From Physcia stellaris (Eukaryota; Ascomycota; Lecanoromycetes; Caliciales; Physciaceae): a DNA stretch of 64,000 nucleotides. The DNA lies in the NCBI GenBank assembly GCA_018902385.1, contig JABSSW010000036.1, forward strand, positions 248,001 to 312,000, written 5' to 3'. Shown here piece after piece: positions 45,218-56,579 of the stretch. The notes under the pieces are model-generated. The model did no database searches, was not told the DNA's origin, and saw only the letters and a list, made by a program, of their open reading frames with translations. A program made the translations under genes and the position numbers. Every line of letters begins with the position of its first letter. The first letter of the stretch is position 1.

Positions 45218-48200
45218 GATAGTGGGTCCGAGAAAGAGGACTTGTGTTTATTGGCTGTAGATTCTCGTTCTGGAAGAGTTGTTTCTAATTTGACTCTGGA
45301 TGGATGTGTAATCTGGTACGATGAGCTTCGGAAGTAATGAGGAAAGGAAGATGAAGATGGAAGGAGTAAGAGAGAATCTGGGGTTTATGTATGAGGGCTC
45401 ATCCACTCCCTCTACTTAGTAGTTCACCGACTCTTTGTCTCCTGCCCGGTTCCATCTACATCTAAGCGGTGCACGTGTATCTATCCAGACAGCAGCAATC
45501 ATCCTGATTGGCTTCCCTGTCAATGTTGTACCACCTTTTCGGCTTATCTCTGCCTTGCTAAGGCTGGATAACGGCATGTACCGGAGATTGCATTCTTGGC
45601 CATCTATCCGAGCACGTTGGGATCAATCCAGATCTTGCGATCGGGACTTCGGTCGAGGTATCCGATCATCTGGAGAATGGCCCCAATCGATCTGGACCCT
45701 TCCGCTGAGCAGATGGCCACTATTGAGACCTCAACGGAGGCTGGGGCCGTGATACCCAAAGCATGCCGCTTTCTTTCACTATCCGAGGAGCTTCGAGAGA
45801 TGAATGAGAATAACCTCTGAATGCCTTTCAATAGCGCTATTATGAGTGGAGCGAGCTGTATATTGATCATGGAGACCATCCTGGCTTAGTGAGCCTAGGA
45901 CAGCTGGTGTTGCCATGAGGCCGAGAGGACCTTGGCTCACAGGTAAGCTCATCTTCAAGAAAATCTCTCCTGATCAAGAATGCTGGAGGCTGATCATTGA
46001 GAGTATGGCTGACGGGCGTTGGATCCTCCATCACCGTTGAAGACGGTCTAGCTGAAAGACGGTGCTCTTTGGAGACAAATTCTACTGGTATCATAGGAGT
46101 AATTGTAGAGGGTAATAAGAGAAGAAGAAGACGAAGTATGCAACGACCAACCTTAAGAGTTCCTCCAAGCAGATCAGCATAATACATCATCATCCATCCT
46201 TTCACTATCCACTTCTGCTAATACGATGGAGAGGAAGCGTGTAAGTGCTCTGACCAGGGTGGGTCACATGTATGAGGAATCCAGAATACCGGGTCCCCTG
46301 GAAATTGCATGTCATCAGAGCAGACTACATACTAATATCCAAAGAAATCAGAAAGGTATATCAATTGATAATAAATTTCCCAACGCACAAAAAGAGTCGA
46401 GTGAGTGAGTCCAGATCACTGTGACCAAGTTCTGGGTCTTCCCACCTTAAGTTGAGTACGTTTAGGGAGGAATTGATGATGTCGTTGGGTTCTGGCAGTA
46501 TTGATTCACACCATTGAAACTATTTCCATCCCGGCTGGCTGCATCCTGTGTACAGGCGAGTGCCATCATAGGATAGAGGAAGTTCGAGCAACGGACATCC
46601 TACAATAATCCTCTTTGATGGCGATGAAGAAGGAAAAGAAAAGGGAGAAGACCAGAGGAAGGAATGGAAGTGACACACTTTTGCGTAGGACCAACCTGCC
46701 AAGGATCGCGAAACAGGTACCCCTGTCCTATTGCCTCCCCCCTTCACATCAATAACGAGTTCTCTGGAACAATTCAAAGCTCACCCAAGATGCTAATACC
46801 ACGACCCAATTCTCCAGGTCCCTCAATTCGAAGATGCTATCAGGCACACAAGGCAGTAATGTACAGGCAGCTGCATCACAATAAACCTCATACCAGTAAA
46901 CCCACCATCCTATCAACCACACAACCCTCCAGAAGCATCATCATGCTCTCCACGCTTCTGTAGCCCACAGCCAAGCACCCATCCTCCCCCTCTCTACATT
47001 TCTCGAATCAAGCATAGCAGCCACGATGGCCACCCCCCAACAGGATACCAGCGCAGCCCTCAATAGCGATAGGCCTCCTTCGTCCCCTCCTAAGATCTAA
47101 GCTCAGCAACCCCTCCTCTCTCCTGTCCTCTTCCTCCGCCGCCATCCTCCCTTCTACCGGCCCAGCCCCCGAACCCGCACCCCGTCAGTGCGTGCGGCGC
47201 CTCCAAGACGAGACCGCTCGGCGTTTACGGGTTGCGTGGGTATAAAAGCACCGCCGAATAAAGCTTGGTGGCTTGAGGGCTCTGGCCGCTGAGGCTCGAG
47301 CGGGGGTAATGGCGGAGGAGGGACATAGGGGAAGGGAAAAGGCGGAGATGTGGTAGAAAGGGAAAGAGATCGTGCGACGAGGGGTTTAGGGTGACGGGTG
47401 ACGAGATACATCACAAGTCACTGAAGTGAGTACTCATACACTGGTTCCAGGAGTCCGCGATACAATACCATCTGCGCTCGGTATTGATGAGAGGGCTATC
47501 TGGCAGGGACGAGGGCATTTGGGCTGGAAGGATGAGACTGGAGCCGTGCGTGTGGTGATGCATGAGATCTTCTGCGTTGTGATAGCTTCTCCACGTCCTG
47601 AGGCTGCAATTCAAAGGTAAATACGCCTATTCTGCTCTGCTCCACAGACCCGGGAGCTTTCCTGGTAATGGGGTACTACTTATACCAGGCTCTTGAAGGA
47701 GCTCCACGGAAGAAACAGATTCAAGCCGTCTGGACAAGATTGAACCGTCGTTCGACCGTTGCAACTGGCCAATAACGGAATTTGCCGTGTCGTGCCCCAT
47801 GCAAAAGCCCGGCTATGTGGATCTGACTCTATCTAGTCTATCCCATAACTTTTCTTCAGAAAGAAGGCGAGAATAGAAGTCACCCAACCATTCCTAATCC
47901 CATTCCCTCAAAGAGCGCCTCGTGAGTGGAGGATCTCAATCATCTCGTGTGTGATGAAGAGTAGGCATCGCACCCTTCCTTTACTGCAGTAGCCCAACTG
48001 AAATTGATGGTTCCAGGGTGGTCTTTGGGCTACGAGTAGAGGGGCCGATACCACTTCACGAGGCTGGGTGGAGGCGTTTTCGTCGATTCTCTTGGCGACA
48101 AAACTGCGATCGAGTTTCTTGGGTCGAAATATCTGGGGGAACTGGCGATAAATTGGTTGCTTCACGATTTGGGAAAGAGAATATTTTCCCAAGAGGGTCG

Positions 48201-51200
48201 TGGATGACAGCATGTTATCTGGTTTGGTGCAAACGGCCATCAAATTTTAGGGAGGTCCTGCTATCGTTGACATGGTTGATCAACCCATGGCTATCTTCTC
48301 ATGGGCAACGCCGAGGAACTCTGCGACATCGGCACCATGTGAATCGCTAGCTATTGGACATGACATATAATTCAGATCGGTGTGAAAATTGACCAGACAA
48401 TGATCTGGAGGAACAGTGCATTAGCGAGGAGTGAGTAAGCCAAGGGCGACAGTAACTAGTCTCTGAATCATCAACCGAGACAGCTCCGTACGACATCAGA
48501 GCAGAGCTTTGTAGAGAGCTGCGCGCGCTGCGATTAGAGGGCAGAGAGATGTGATAAGTCGCTAATGTACGCACCTGGTCTTCGATTTCCTCTCAATTTG
48601 AAAGGTTTGGGTCAGACTTTATTCGCTCTTGCAGAAGAGCTGCTGCAAACGTGTCGGAGGGGTTATCTTGCCATGGTCCAGTAGACTATCCTCAAAACTC
48701 GCTGGCATGCTGTGATACTTGAAGGCCTTGGGCGAGGCTGTAAGTGTACTAGTGCCATTCGGTTGGTAACAAACCGGCCAATCTGCAAGTGAGAAACAAC
48801 CTGGAGAAAATGCCATTCGGTTGGGGCGCCTCACGTAGGGTTTACTATATGTGACAGTCTTACGAGAGTATCTTTGCCAAGGGCCAACTCTGATAAGAGA
48901 GTCGCGCATTATCACCTGTGAACGCGGATTTCCGGGCTCTCTTTCTGGCGTAGGATAACATACAGCGTGAAGTGCGACGTTATTCTGCTCCAACGGTGGA
49001 AATTCTCCGCATTTCATGTTTTGACGAAAGTTTCTCAGGCTGACATGCCAACGGCGATGATCATGGTTCGGCTTACGCAGTTTGTGTAACCCACGCTGGG
49101 ATCTTCCAACCTTCGGGAATTTAGCCTCCACATGTGCTGCACGTGTGACAGCTCGCTTGCGCGATAGATGCGACAGCCATCGGTCATACCTCCGAGAGCT
49201 ACGCCTGTCCTATCAGATATAAGCTGACTCCAACGCATGCCTTTGCATCGATGCGAGTGGGTCGATCATGTTGTCGACGATAAAGAATCAACATCGCTTT
49301 CGGCTCCTTCCGTATAAGCGATGGCCGCGAGCAACGGACAGCCGAATCATGGTCAATCAAGGGACATTACCTTCCGAATTGCGCTTTGGAACTCCCAAAG
49401 CGCAATTCGGAAGGTAATCGTTGGGCGTGGCGTCGGGGCCACACTTCAGGGATTCTTCGAGGATATGAAACAACAGATAAATCAAGAGATTGACATGCCA
49501 GGGACACTTTCCCGATGCCTTGGATCGATGAGGGACCCCAGACCTCACGATAGGCGCGCACACAGCTGTAGTAATCAATGTCCCGTGGGCCATGCATCGT
49601 GCTCCATACGAGGGGCTGCAAATCCAAGTCTCTGCATGCGTGCATCCGGCAGAGTAGGAAAACACATGTGGGAGCAAAATGTGGGAAGATAACAGGTTGA
49701 AAAAAATAAGATAACCTATCTCATGTAGTAAGAAGCCAATGGCGGCTTAAAAGGAGACCTAAAACAGAGCAATTACGGAGTAAGGTAGCGCGAGAACATT
49801 TGGCGATAAGGGTAAAGGGAGACCTTTTGACGGTGATTTGTCGATGCACATTCGAGTGATGATTTGCATCTGCAGGAGTTGCATGCAAACCACCTCCAAG
49901 TGCATCAGCTCATCAGCCACAATGCTTATCATAAACGGTCTGTGCGTTTCCAACGTTCTATAAGTCACAAGCCAATGATAAGCAGTGCTGAATATCCAAC
50001 CAGGGAGTACCTCTGGTTACTTCAACCCACCAAGTTTTATGGCGCAATGCCTGGAGTGATTGAGTGGGTCCCTGGAGAAGCATTGGCGCGTGGAGTGTGT
50101 GTTAGTAAGCTTGCAATGATAAATCTGTGACGGTCCATTTGAGTCCATGTCCCATGAGGTGGAGACGCAGATTTTGTAGAACTAAATTTGGATCTCGTGA
50201 AAAAATGGGATTTGCCTGCGGGAGTAATGAGCTGGTCCCAAAACGTCATCGAGCCTTGGGCGGAAGCAGCAAAGGGTCTGCAAAAGGACATCGGCTAGTG
50301 GCTCCGTGAAATCCCTAGCCGCAGAGACCGAGCCTTTGGAATCTTGTAAAGCGTGTATGGAGACATATCATTCGGGAGCGTGGCAATTAGACGCGTCTTA
50401 GTTGGATGCGCGTGCACTGAGCCTTTCGCCATCGAGCAAGTTCCCTTCTGAGGTCGAGGTATTCAAGGCATCCCTAGATTGATATTCCCGGCTCGTAGGA
50501 TGTCGAATGTATATGCGAAGATTGTCTTGTCGGATCGATAACAACTGCATTGTCCACGGCGGCACGTCCAATTCTTCAAAGATTCTGATGGTTCTCGGGA
50601 GCCCTCGAAGGATTGTTTGACCACAGGCATGGGGAACCTGGATGCCGATTGCTCGGGGTTTGAGACTCAGGGTTCTCCGGACTGGATTTCGTGGATAATT
50701 GAAGTCAAACCATGCTCGGACTCCAGAGCATAACGGGAGAGGGGAAGTATGGTCCGCCCAGGATCGCTGCCATTCGTAGCTCCAAGCGAACAAGCCAGGA
50801 CGCCCCACTTGGCTCAGTCGACTAGCGATAAAATTCTCCTAGGCTTTGCGACGAAGTGGTGAAGGTTGAGTGGTGCTTATGTCAAGGAAATTCTGCAGTC
50901 GTGTCAAAGTTCGCGCGGATCATGCAGCCCACCAGGGGGACTGCTGGTCTTACCGATCGCTCTGGCGGGCACAAATATCGCCATCGCCTATGTGGATTGA
51001 GCAAAGGAGGGTTGATTCCAATCAAATACAAACATAAGTTTAATGAGTGGTTATCGATATTGTTATCATATTCTGAGTCGTCGGTCTTCCTTGAAGTTTT
51101 GACGCACCCAACGAAAAACCAAGTGTGGCTAGTGCTCCCCACACTCGATAAAGCAACAGTCCAACCGATTGCACATCTCCACTCACTTCTACAAACCACC

Positions 51201-51541
51201 TTTGAACCCTCTCGTTTCCAGCTCTTCGTCTCACTCTAATCGCAGAACCCACATCTAAGTCTTGCTGCTCTATACGCTCAACAATCTCTTGACTATTGGT
51301 GCTACGCATAGTGAAATTCTACCGTCGAGTCGTCTTGCTGCAACACAAATTTTTCTACGCCTGAAGCACATTGCAGCATGTCACATAACACGCCGTGATC
51401 CACTTTACGAATGACTCCAGCATCATTTGCACTTCTGGAGCTTCCGTGAGACTGTTGAGGGCGGGAATTGAAGGTACAGAGTCCCTCAGATCGACGTACC
51501 CTTTGGGATCTTTGGAGAAGGACTTCGATATTACAAGCATC
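45218..51541. other. 6.3-kb gene-poor stretch
   Basis: No gene could be supported over this interval, the longest such gap here. Several frames of 100-170 codons exist (for example minus 49,131-48,619 and minus 50,808-50,398), but they lack an upstream ATG, domain or splice context. A perfect hairpin lies at 49,366-49,418 (listed). A C-rich region near 46,980-47,200 with a tataaaag box at about 47,240 could be a promoter or leader of an unrecognised gene. The last about 190 bases belong to the REG1 leader. Confidence 0.4.
49366..49418. repeat. Perfect 24-bp inverted repeat with 5-base loop
   Basis: The left arm, 49,366-49,389, begins attaccttccgaattgcg; the right arm, 49,395-49,418, is its exact reverse complement; the loop is aactc. 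All 24 pairs match, and pairing stops sharply outside. Transcription in either direction would give a very stable hairpin. It lies in the gene-poor stretch, inside a motif-free plus-strand frame that I do not believe is coding. Confidence 0.95.
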
Positions 51542-53365
51542 ATGGCAGAAGTCTTGTCTCTACCACAGCCAGATGGTAATTCTCACTTTGGGGCAGGCCC
51601 ACTGCACCGGTCATCATCACAGTCAACCCTTTTGCTACAAAATCCATCCTCCTATCCGGGATCATCCCCAGACCTCAGAACAAGATACGCAGCTGTCGAA
51701 TATGATACAAGGCACTCTACTTCGCTACCGTCTTCCGCCCCTTCCTCCCCACGCTTCGCTCAACCTGACTTTTCGAACCAACCATCCTACCTTTCCACAC
51801 CATCGAGTAGTCTATCGCTGGATGAGGCGTGTTCATCCGAAGATGAAGACCTCTCATTTCCATCATATGACGAAGACTTTGCAGGAAATGTCACAGGATA
51901 CTCCTCGAAACGAAGGCAGGATGAAGAGCCCCCTCCCAGTCCAGTGGAACCCATCACACCCGAGCTTCCACTGACTATAGCACAAACAAAGGTGGATGTG
52001 GAAAGAAGGCGAGGTCTTTCGGTTGCAGGTCTTGCAGAAAATGGCCTTCCAGAGCCTTTGACTACAGCCGGAGACGACACCGCGATCAGAACAGAACCTA
52101 CTCGACACGTGGACTACCTCTCACATAATTGGAAAGAGGAGGATATATGGTCTTCTTGGAGACATGTTGTGGGAAAACGTAAAAGCTATAGCAACAGCAC
52201 AAGGCTAGAGAACGCTTCTTGGAGAACTTGGACAAAATCAAAGTATGGTTTGAAGACAGTTTCGCCGGAGCGGTTGAATTGGTGCGCTCAGTCGGTCTCT
52301 TTTAGGTGATCTATAACTAATTATCACTATCAGGCTCAAGGATCACGATGTAACATGGCTTTATGGTCCTTTACAGGTTGGGAACCCAAAACCACTCGAT
52401 CCAGACGCTACCCCTCCAACAAGTCACCTCTTATCACGAAGCAGTTCTTTCGGCCTGAAAAAGCCAATATTGAAGAAACGTAGCATTTCGGAGCTAATGC
52501 TTCAGCGCTCCATATCATCAGCAACATTAATGAAGCAGGCAACAGATGCTCTGCGTGCTCAAGAACCCGATAAGAAACTTCGCGAGCGGCCCAAACTAGG
52601 GGATCGAGGTTATTCTGATTTTACTTCGTCTTCCATGTCAACGACACCATCTGCTGAATCTTCAAATTTTTCGCCCTACGGATCAGCATCAGGACTAGAA
52701 ACACCGTGCACCAAGAAACACATTCATTTCAACGACAAAGTTGAGCAATGTATAGCAATTGACAAAGGCGAAAATGGTCATAAGGGCCTGTTCTGCCCTG
52801 TACACGATGATTCGGATTCTGACGAGGAGACGCTAATGATGAAGCCTGTCGACAACCCAAAAAAAGCCAACCAGGTACTCCCCGAAATAGTTTCAGCAAC
52901 GATAATAAGACGATTGCTATGCTGCCATCCACGACACTGAACTATCGAGGAGATACACCTGAGCCTGCCAAGCAGAAAGGAAAGCAGCAAGGTAATCCCT
53001 GGATCACACCAGGAAAGCTTTCCCCATCACCTTCTCAAGAGACAATCCGACCTTCCACAACCTCGTCTAACATTCTTGTCGACGATGAAGACAACGAATT
53101 GGACACGGACTGGCAGCCTTCCGCCGGACGAAGAGCTAGCATATATCCTCAGAGATGTGACATTCCGGATCTGCCAGATAATGACGATGATGACAGGACC
53201 TCCGACGAACACTGCCTACGCCGAACACCTTCAGGCATGTTCATGCCTTACGAAGCAGAGGAAGACGACATGGTTGCGGGAGGTATTGTTGGAAAGGTCA
53301 TCGATACTGTCAATACAGCCAAGGATATAGCGCACGTGATATGGAATGTGGGCTGGCGGCGGTGA
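51542..53365 (+). CDS. REG1: Reg1/Hex2-type regulatory subunit of protein phosphatase 1 (DUF1752), one base missing
   Basis: The cytosolic partner that directs PP1 (Glc7) in glucose repression. Exons are 51542-52281 and 52334-53365. The DUF1752 signature is plain: YLSHNWKEEDIWSSWRHVV, RLENASWRTWTKSKYGLKTV and, across the intron, RLNWLKDHDVTWLYGPLQ. A likely PP1-docking RVxF-type site is KHIHFND. The frame breaks in an A7 run (52,859-52,865): with an eighth A, NPKK continues into SQPGTPRNSFSND and DNKTIAMLPSTTLNYRGD, all typical of Reg1, and total length becomes 1773 bases (590 aa). The tail IDTVNTAKDIAHVIWNVGWR is the conserved C-terminus. The start was chosen at MAEVLSLPQ. A homopolymer undercall is the simplest explanation of the break. 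Confidence 0.87.
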
Positions 53366-54666
53366 CATTTGGATGAGGAGCAGCAACTCCTGTGATCTCC
53401 TGACCTTGGCCTCTAGATGGTCCTGGATTTAAGGGCTAATGGTCCATTACTACGATTTGTTTTACGATACTTTCTTCTGGCATGCACTCTAATTTTCCGA
53501 CACTTTCCGATCATGGACCCTTTCAGGCATGGCGTTGGCGGCTCTACCTTATTATCTGATGCTATTCGGGACCCTTCGGGTGATATGCAAATGCTTAATC
53601 GGCTTTGCGGAGATGTTTGGTGTCGGCTGTTCTGGTGGAAATATAATACTCCTGGGCGGTCTTACGTCTCATAGACTCGAATTTTCTTGACGCTTTACGA
53701 TGGCGTTGTGTCTGCAAAAGCTAGTGGGACGATGAAATGATTCTGAACTACGGCATGAGGCGGCGGTTAGGAAAGCTTGCACATACGTTCTTCATGTATT
53801 TACTTGGCTCTCGAGCATATATTCGCTCATAGGGGAGAGAAATAATCAATTAGGTAATGTACATAAATTTACTTCCTGCCGACAGCGAGTTTGGTGATGA
53901 TAGAACTATCTATTGACGAGTTTAGTACTTTCTTTACACTTTCAAGGCTCAAGCACGGGGCTGGTGGGGCTGTGCTGCCAGATCTCGATCTCGTCGGCTA
54001 TCTTATCTAATCTTCCCCGGATTTGGATGAAAACTAGTAGATACTCTGCATCTCTCACCCAATCTTAGATGCAATGTACGCCTTTGAAGTGAATGGCTAT
54101 GGCAGCCAAACCTTAACGGGCGATCCTAATTTTTCTTCATTGGTATCGATGCCGATGATGGACTACGCGATACTTGGTAAAGAAGAGGTCTATCTGAACA
54201 CCCTATCATTTCCGTTTAGCGAGGAAGATCCGTATTGGATGCATGGGTCAGTGATGAGTACAATTGGAGGCTCTGACATTGGTCCGACAAAGGTATGGCC
54301 TTGAGCTAGTAGTGGACTGGCGAGGATGAAGAAGAAAACCGAACTGGACTTCAAGGACTCATTAGTAGTAGTGACGGACTTGGTATGTCGCAACGAGGGT
54401 TACTCCATTGTCTTCCTTGCCGATGATGCAAAATAGACTGATATACGAGAGTGTCAAGGTACACATGCCACTGATCCAGTTATTGAGGCCGGAATCTGAT
54501 ATGAGACACTGACATGTTTGACAGGTTCGGCTGGGCAAACGTGCTCGGTCAAATGATCCTCGATCTTCACAAGAGATTCCCTCACCTTCTATCCGAGAGC
54601 TACCAGCAAACCCTTTGGCTAATCCAACAAACTTGGTAGCCCTGAACATATCCTCCGGGAACGGTA
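53366..54666. other. Intergenic region, 1.3 kb
   Basis: This stretch contains the REG1 3' UTR and downstream region. One ATG-initiated frame of 76 codons at 54,074-54,304 (MYAFEVNGYGSQTLTGD...) has no domain and only weak coding appearance. Nothing else seen. Confidence 0.45.
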
Positions 54667-55323
54667 TCAAGCTACACCCTTACCTCCACTTCCGCTAGGA
54701 GCTTCGACAATATTCGAGCCTCCTCCAAGCGCGCTCTTCACGTCCACCCCTCTGTCCTCCTCCCTCAGTCCAGCGAAAGGGTGATCGCCGGTAGGGCCTC
54801 CCTCTGGTCCACCAGGTATACCGGCCGCTCTCCTCTCATCCTTAAGCTCATCTTGTTGCTCGCGCTTACGGTCCATTCCAGACGTTAGACTGCTCTGCTC
54901 GCCAAAGCCCGACTTCGTCTCCTGAGCTTTCGCAATATCGCCATCACCGGCTGCGGCCATCTGTTCGCCTTCGGTATTCGAGACTGGAGCTCCCACCTAG
55001 GAGATCACAGCGCTTAGCTCAGCACTTTCCCAGCACAAGAAGTCTCCCTGCGACTGGGGAATCAGATCGCCATAGTGACTTACATCCTTATCCTTCTCTC
55101 CTTGCCCGCCTAATCCGAGTGATGAGGGCGTTGCTTCGCTTTGACCAGCTTCACCTGAGGGAACATCGCCTTGCTCACGCTTTTCTGCTGTTGCATCTGT
55201 TCGACTTGATGATGCACCAAGGGACTCGGCTTGAGATCTCTCGGCTGGATCCTGGTCGCTTGGGTTGTCGGGGTGTTTGTATGCTGTGTCAATGGATGGT
55301 TGAGCCGGGGCTTGAGGATCCAT
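54667..55323 (-). CDS. Small hydrophilic, intrinsically disordered protein
   Basis: Exons on the minus strand are 55323-55084 and 54996-54667 (570 bases, 189 aa), with an 87-base intron (GTAAGT donor, CCTAG acceptor). The product is rich in Glu, Asp, Gly, Ser and Gln and has no signal peptide, membrane segment or cysteine. A block near the end, KREQQDELKDERRAAGIPGG followed by GDHPFAGLREEDRGVDVKS, looks conserved-type. The composition recalls stress-protective hydrophilins, but I recognise no family and claim no function. An in-frame GTG just before the ATG is not used in the model. Confidence 0.68.
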
Positions 55324-56579
55324 CACGATGGTGTGGTCAAAGAGAGGGAGAAAGCTCGAAATTCGGGTTTAAGTGAGTGGTTTTCCTTTAGGGACGATGA
55401 TGTCGAAAATTCGGTTGAATCACCTCGGAAGCTCTTCGAAAACTCTGAATTAGTCCGGGTAGGCCAGGAGAGTTGGTCAAGTTTTATGGATAGATGTAGG
55501 TGGGACAATTCGCTCGATCAGTTCTGATGTCTTGCAAGTCGCAATGCGCCCTGAATTTACCCTTGGTGGGGTACTACTGAACATGCGCCTTGACGTCAGC
55601 GGGGGCTTCCAGACTTCACTCCCTCAACTCCCAGCTTCGAATGGTCCATAGGTGTTTTTTAGCAGCGTTACCCAAAACTAGACTTATCTAGTAATCAACG
55701 GGAGTACTCTGATACTCCCAGATTGGCATAGATGGCATCCAAGGTTCATGGCATTCATCTAAGCCGAAGGTTGTGCAGACGGCGGATGGATTCTGGACAA
55801 TTAGTGGTACTGAGAGGGAGTTGTGGCTTAACGATACTTCATATAGACATAGCAGATCGAGGCAAAGCTGCTTCCTTGCGTCTCTCCGAATTAAGGAAGT
55901 CAATCACGCCTAGGAATACTGCGAGATCGCGGGTTACCAGTCGTTGGAACCGCTGGATACTTGGGGAAGATGAGATCCCGTAATACTGATCGTGTTTAAT
56001 GGAGGCAAAATCCTGTTAATTTGCTAGCTGAGAGCGAAGTAAAACTATTTCACGAGTCCACATAATTCTATGAGTACGGAGTACAATCGTAAGCGAGCTA
56101 AACTAGAATTCGGGTGAAAAAGGACTATTCCATATCGAGGTTTCTGAACTTTAGTTCGTGGGAACTGGACAACCCTTTGACAACCATTTTACAACCGTTC
56201 TACAACCGTCTCACAACCGTTCTACAGCAGCAGCTTTTCCGGAAGACGACCGGGCTCTGGGTGCGGGTTCCGACCGAATAGTACTGAAAACCTGGATCAG
56301 GTTTAGTGCCCTGAGCTATTGGCGTACTTAATGCAAAATTTCGAGGTTTCCAAAGGACCAAATGATGCTTTCTGCATATGCCACTCAACTGGTAGTGTGG
56401 TCATTATCTCTGTAAACCAGGGTCAGCCCCATGCTATCTCATGATTTGGTAGAGGAGTGTGTTTAATCCGATCAAGTGGGCAATTCAACACTTGATCGCC
56501 AACTTTCCAGGGGCATTGCTGCATCTCGGTTTAGGAATCAAAGCAGTGGCTGCAAGCTCCGTTCTGCATAGAGGAAACG
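55324..56579. other. Divergent intergenic region, 1.26 kb
   Basis: This stretch lies between the disordered-protein gene (minus) and the F-box gene (plus). It includes the 11-bp tandem repeat at 56,169-56,223. No gene recognised. Confidence 0.5.
56169..56223. repeat. Five tandem 11-bp repeats upstream of the F-box gene
   Basis: Units starting acaacc follow each other every 11 bases at 56,169, 56,180, 56,191, 56,202 and 56,213. The third and fifth are identical (acaaccgttct). The array ends about 356 bases before the F-box start codon and breaks off into acagcag. Confidence 0.9.

Noticed and set aside
48619-49131. 170-codon minus-strand frame
   Set aside because: It opens with GTG and has no early ATG; no domain, signal or splice context supports it.
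50398-50808. 136-codon minus-strand frame with protein-like composition
   Set aside because: No ATG near its start and no recognised motif; kept only as part of the gene-poor stretch.
52861-52885. A 22-base interval gtactc...ttcag in REG1 that could be a tiny intron
   Set aside because: It is far too short for a spliceosomal intron, and removing it does not restore the frame; adding one base in the A7 run does.
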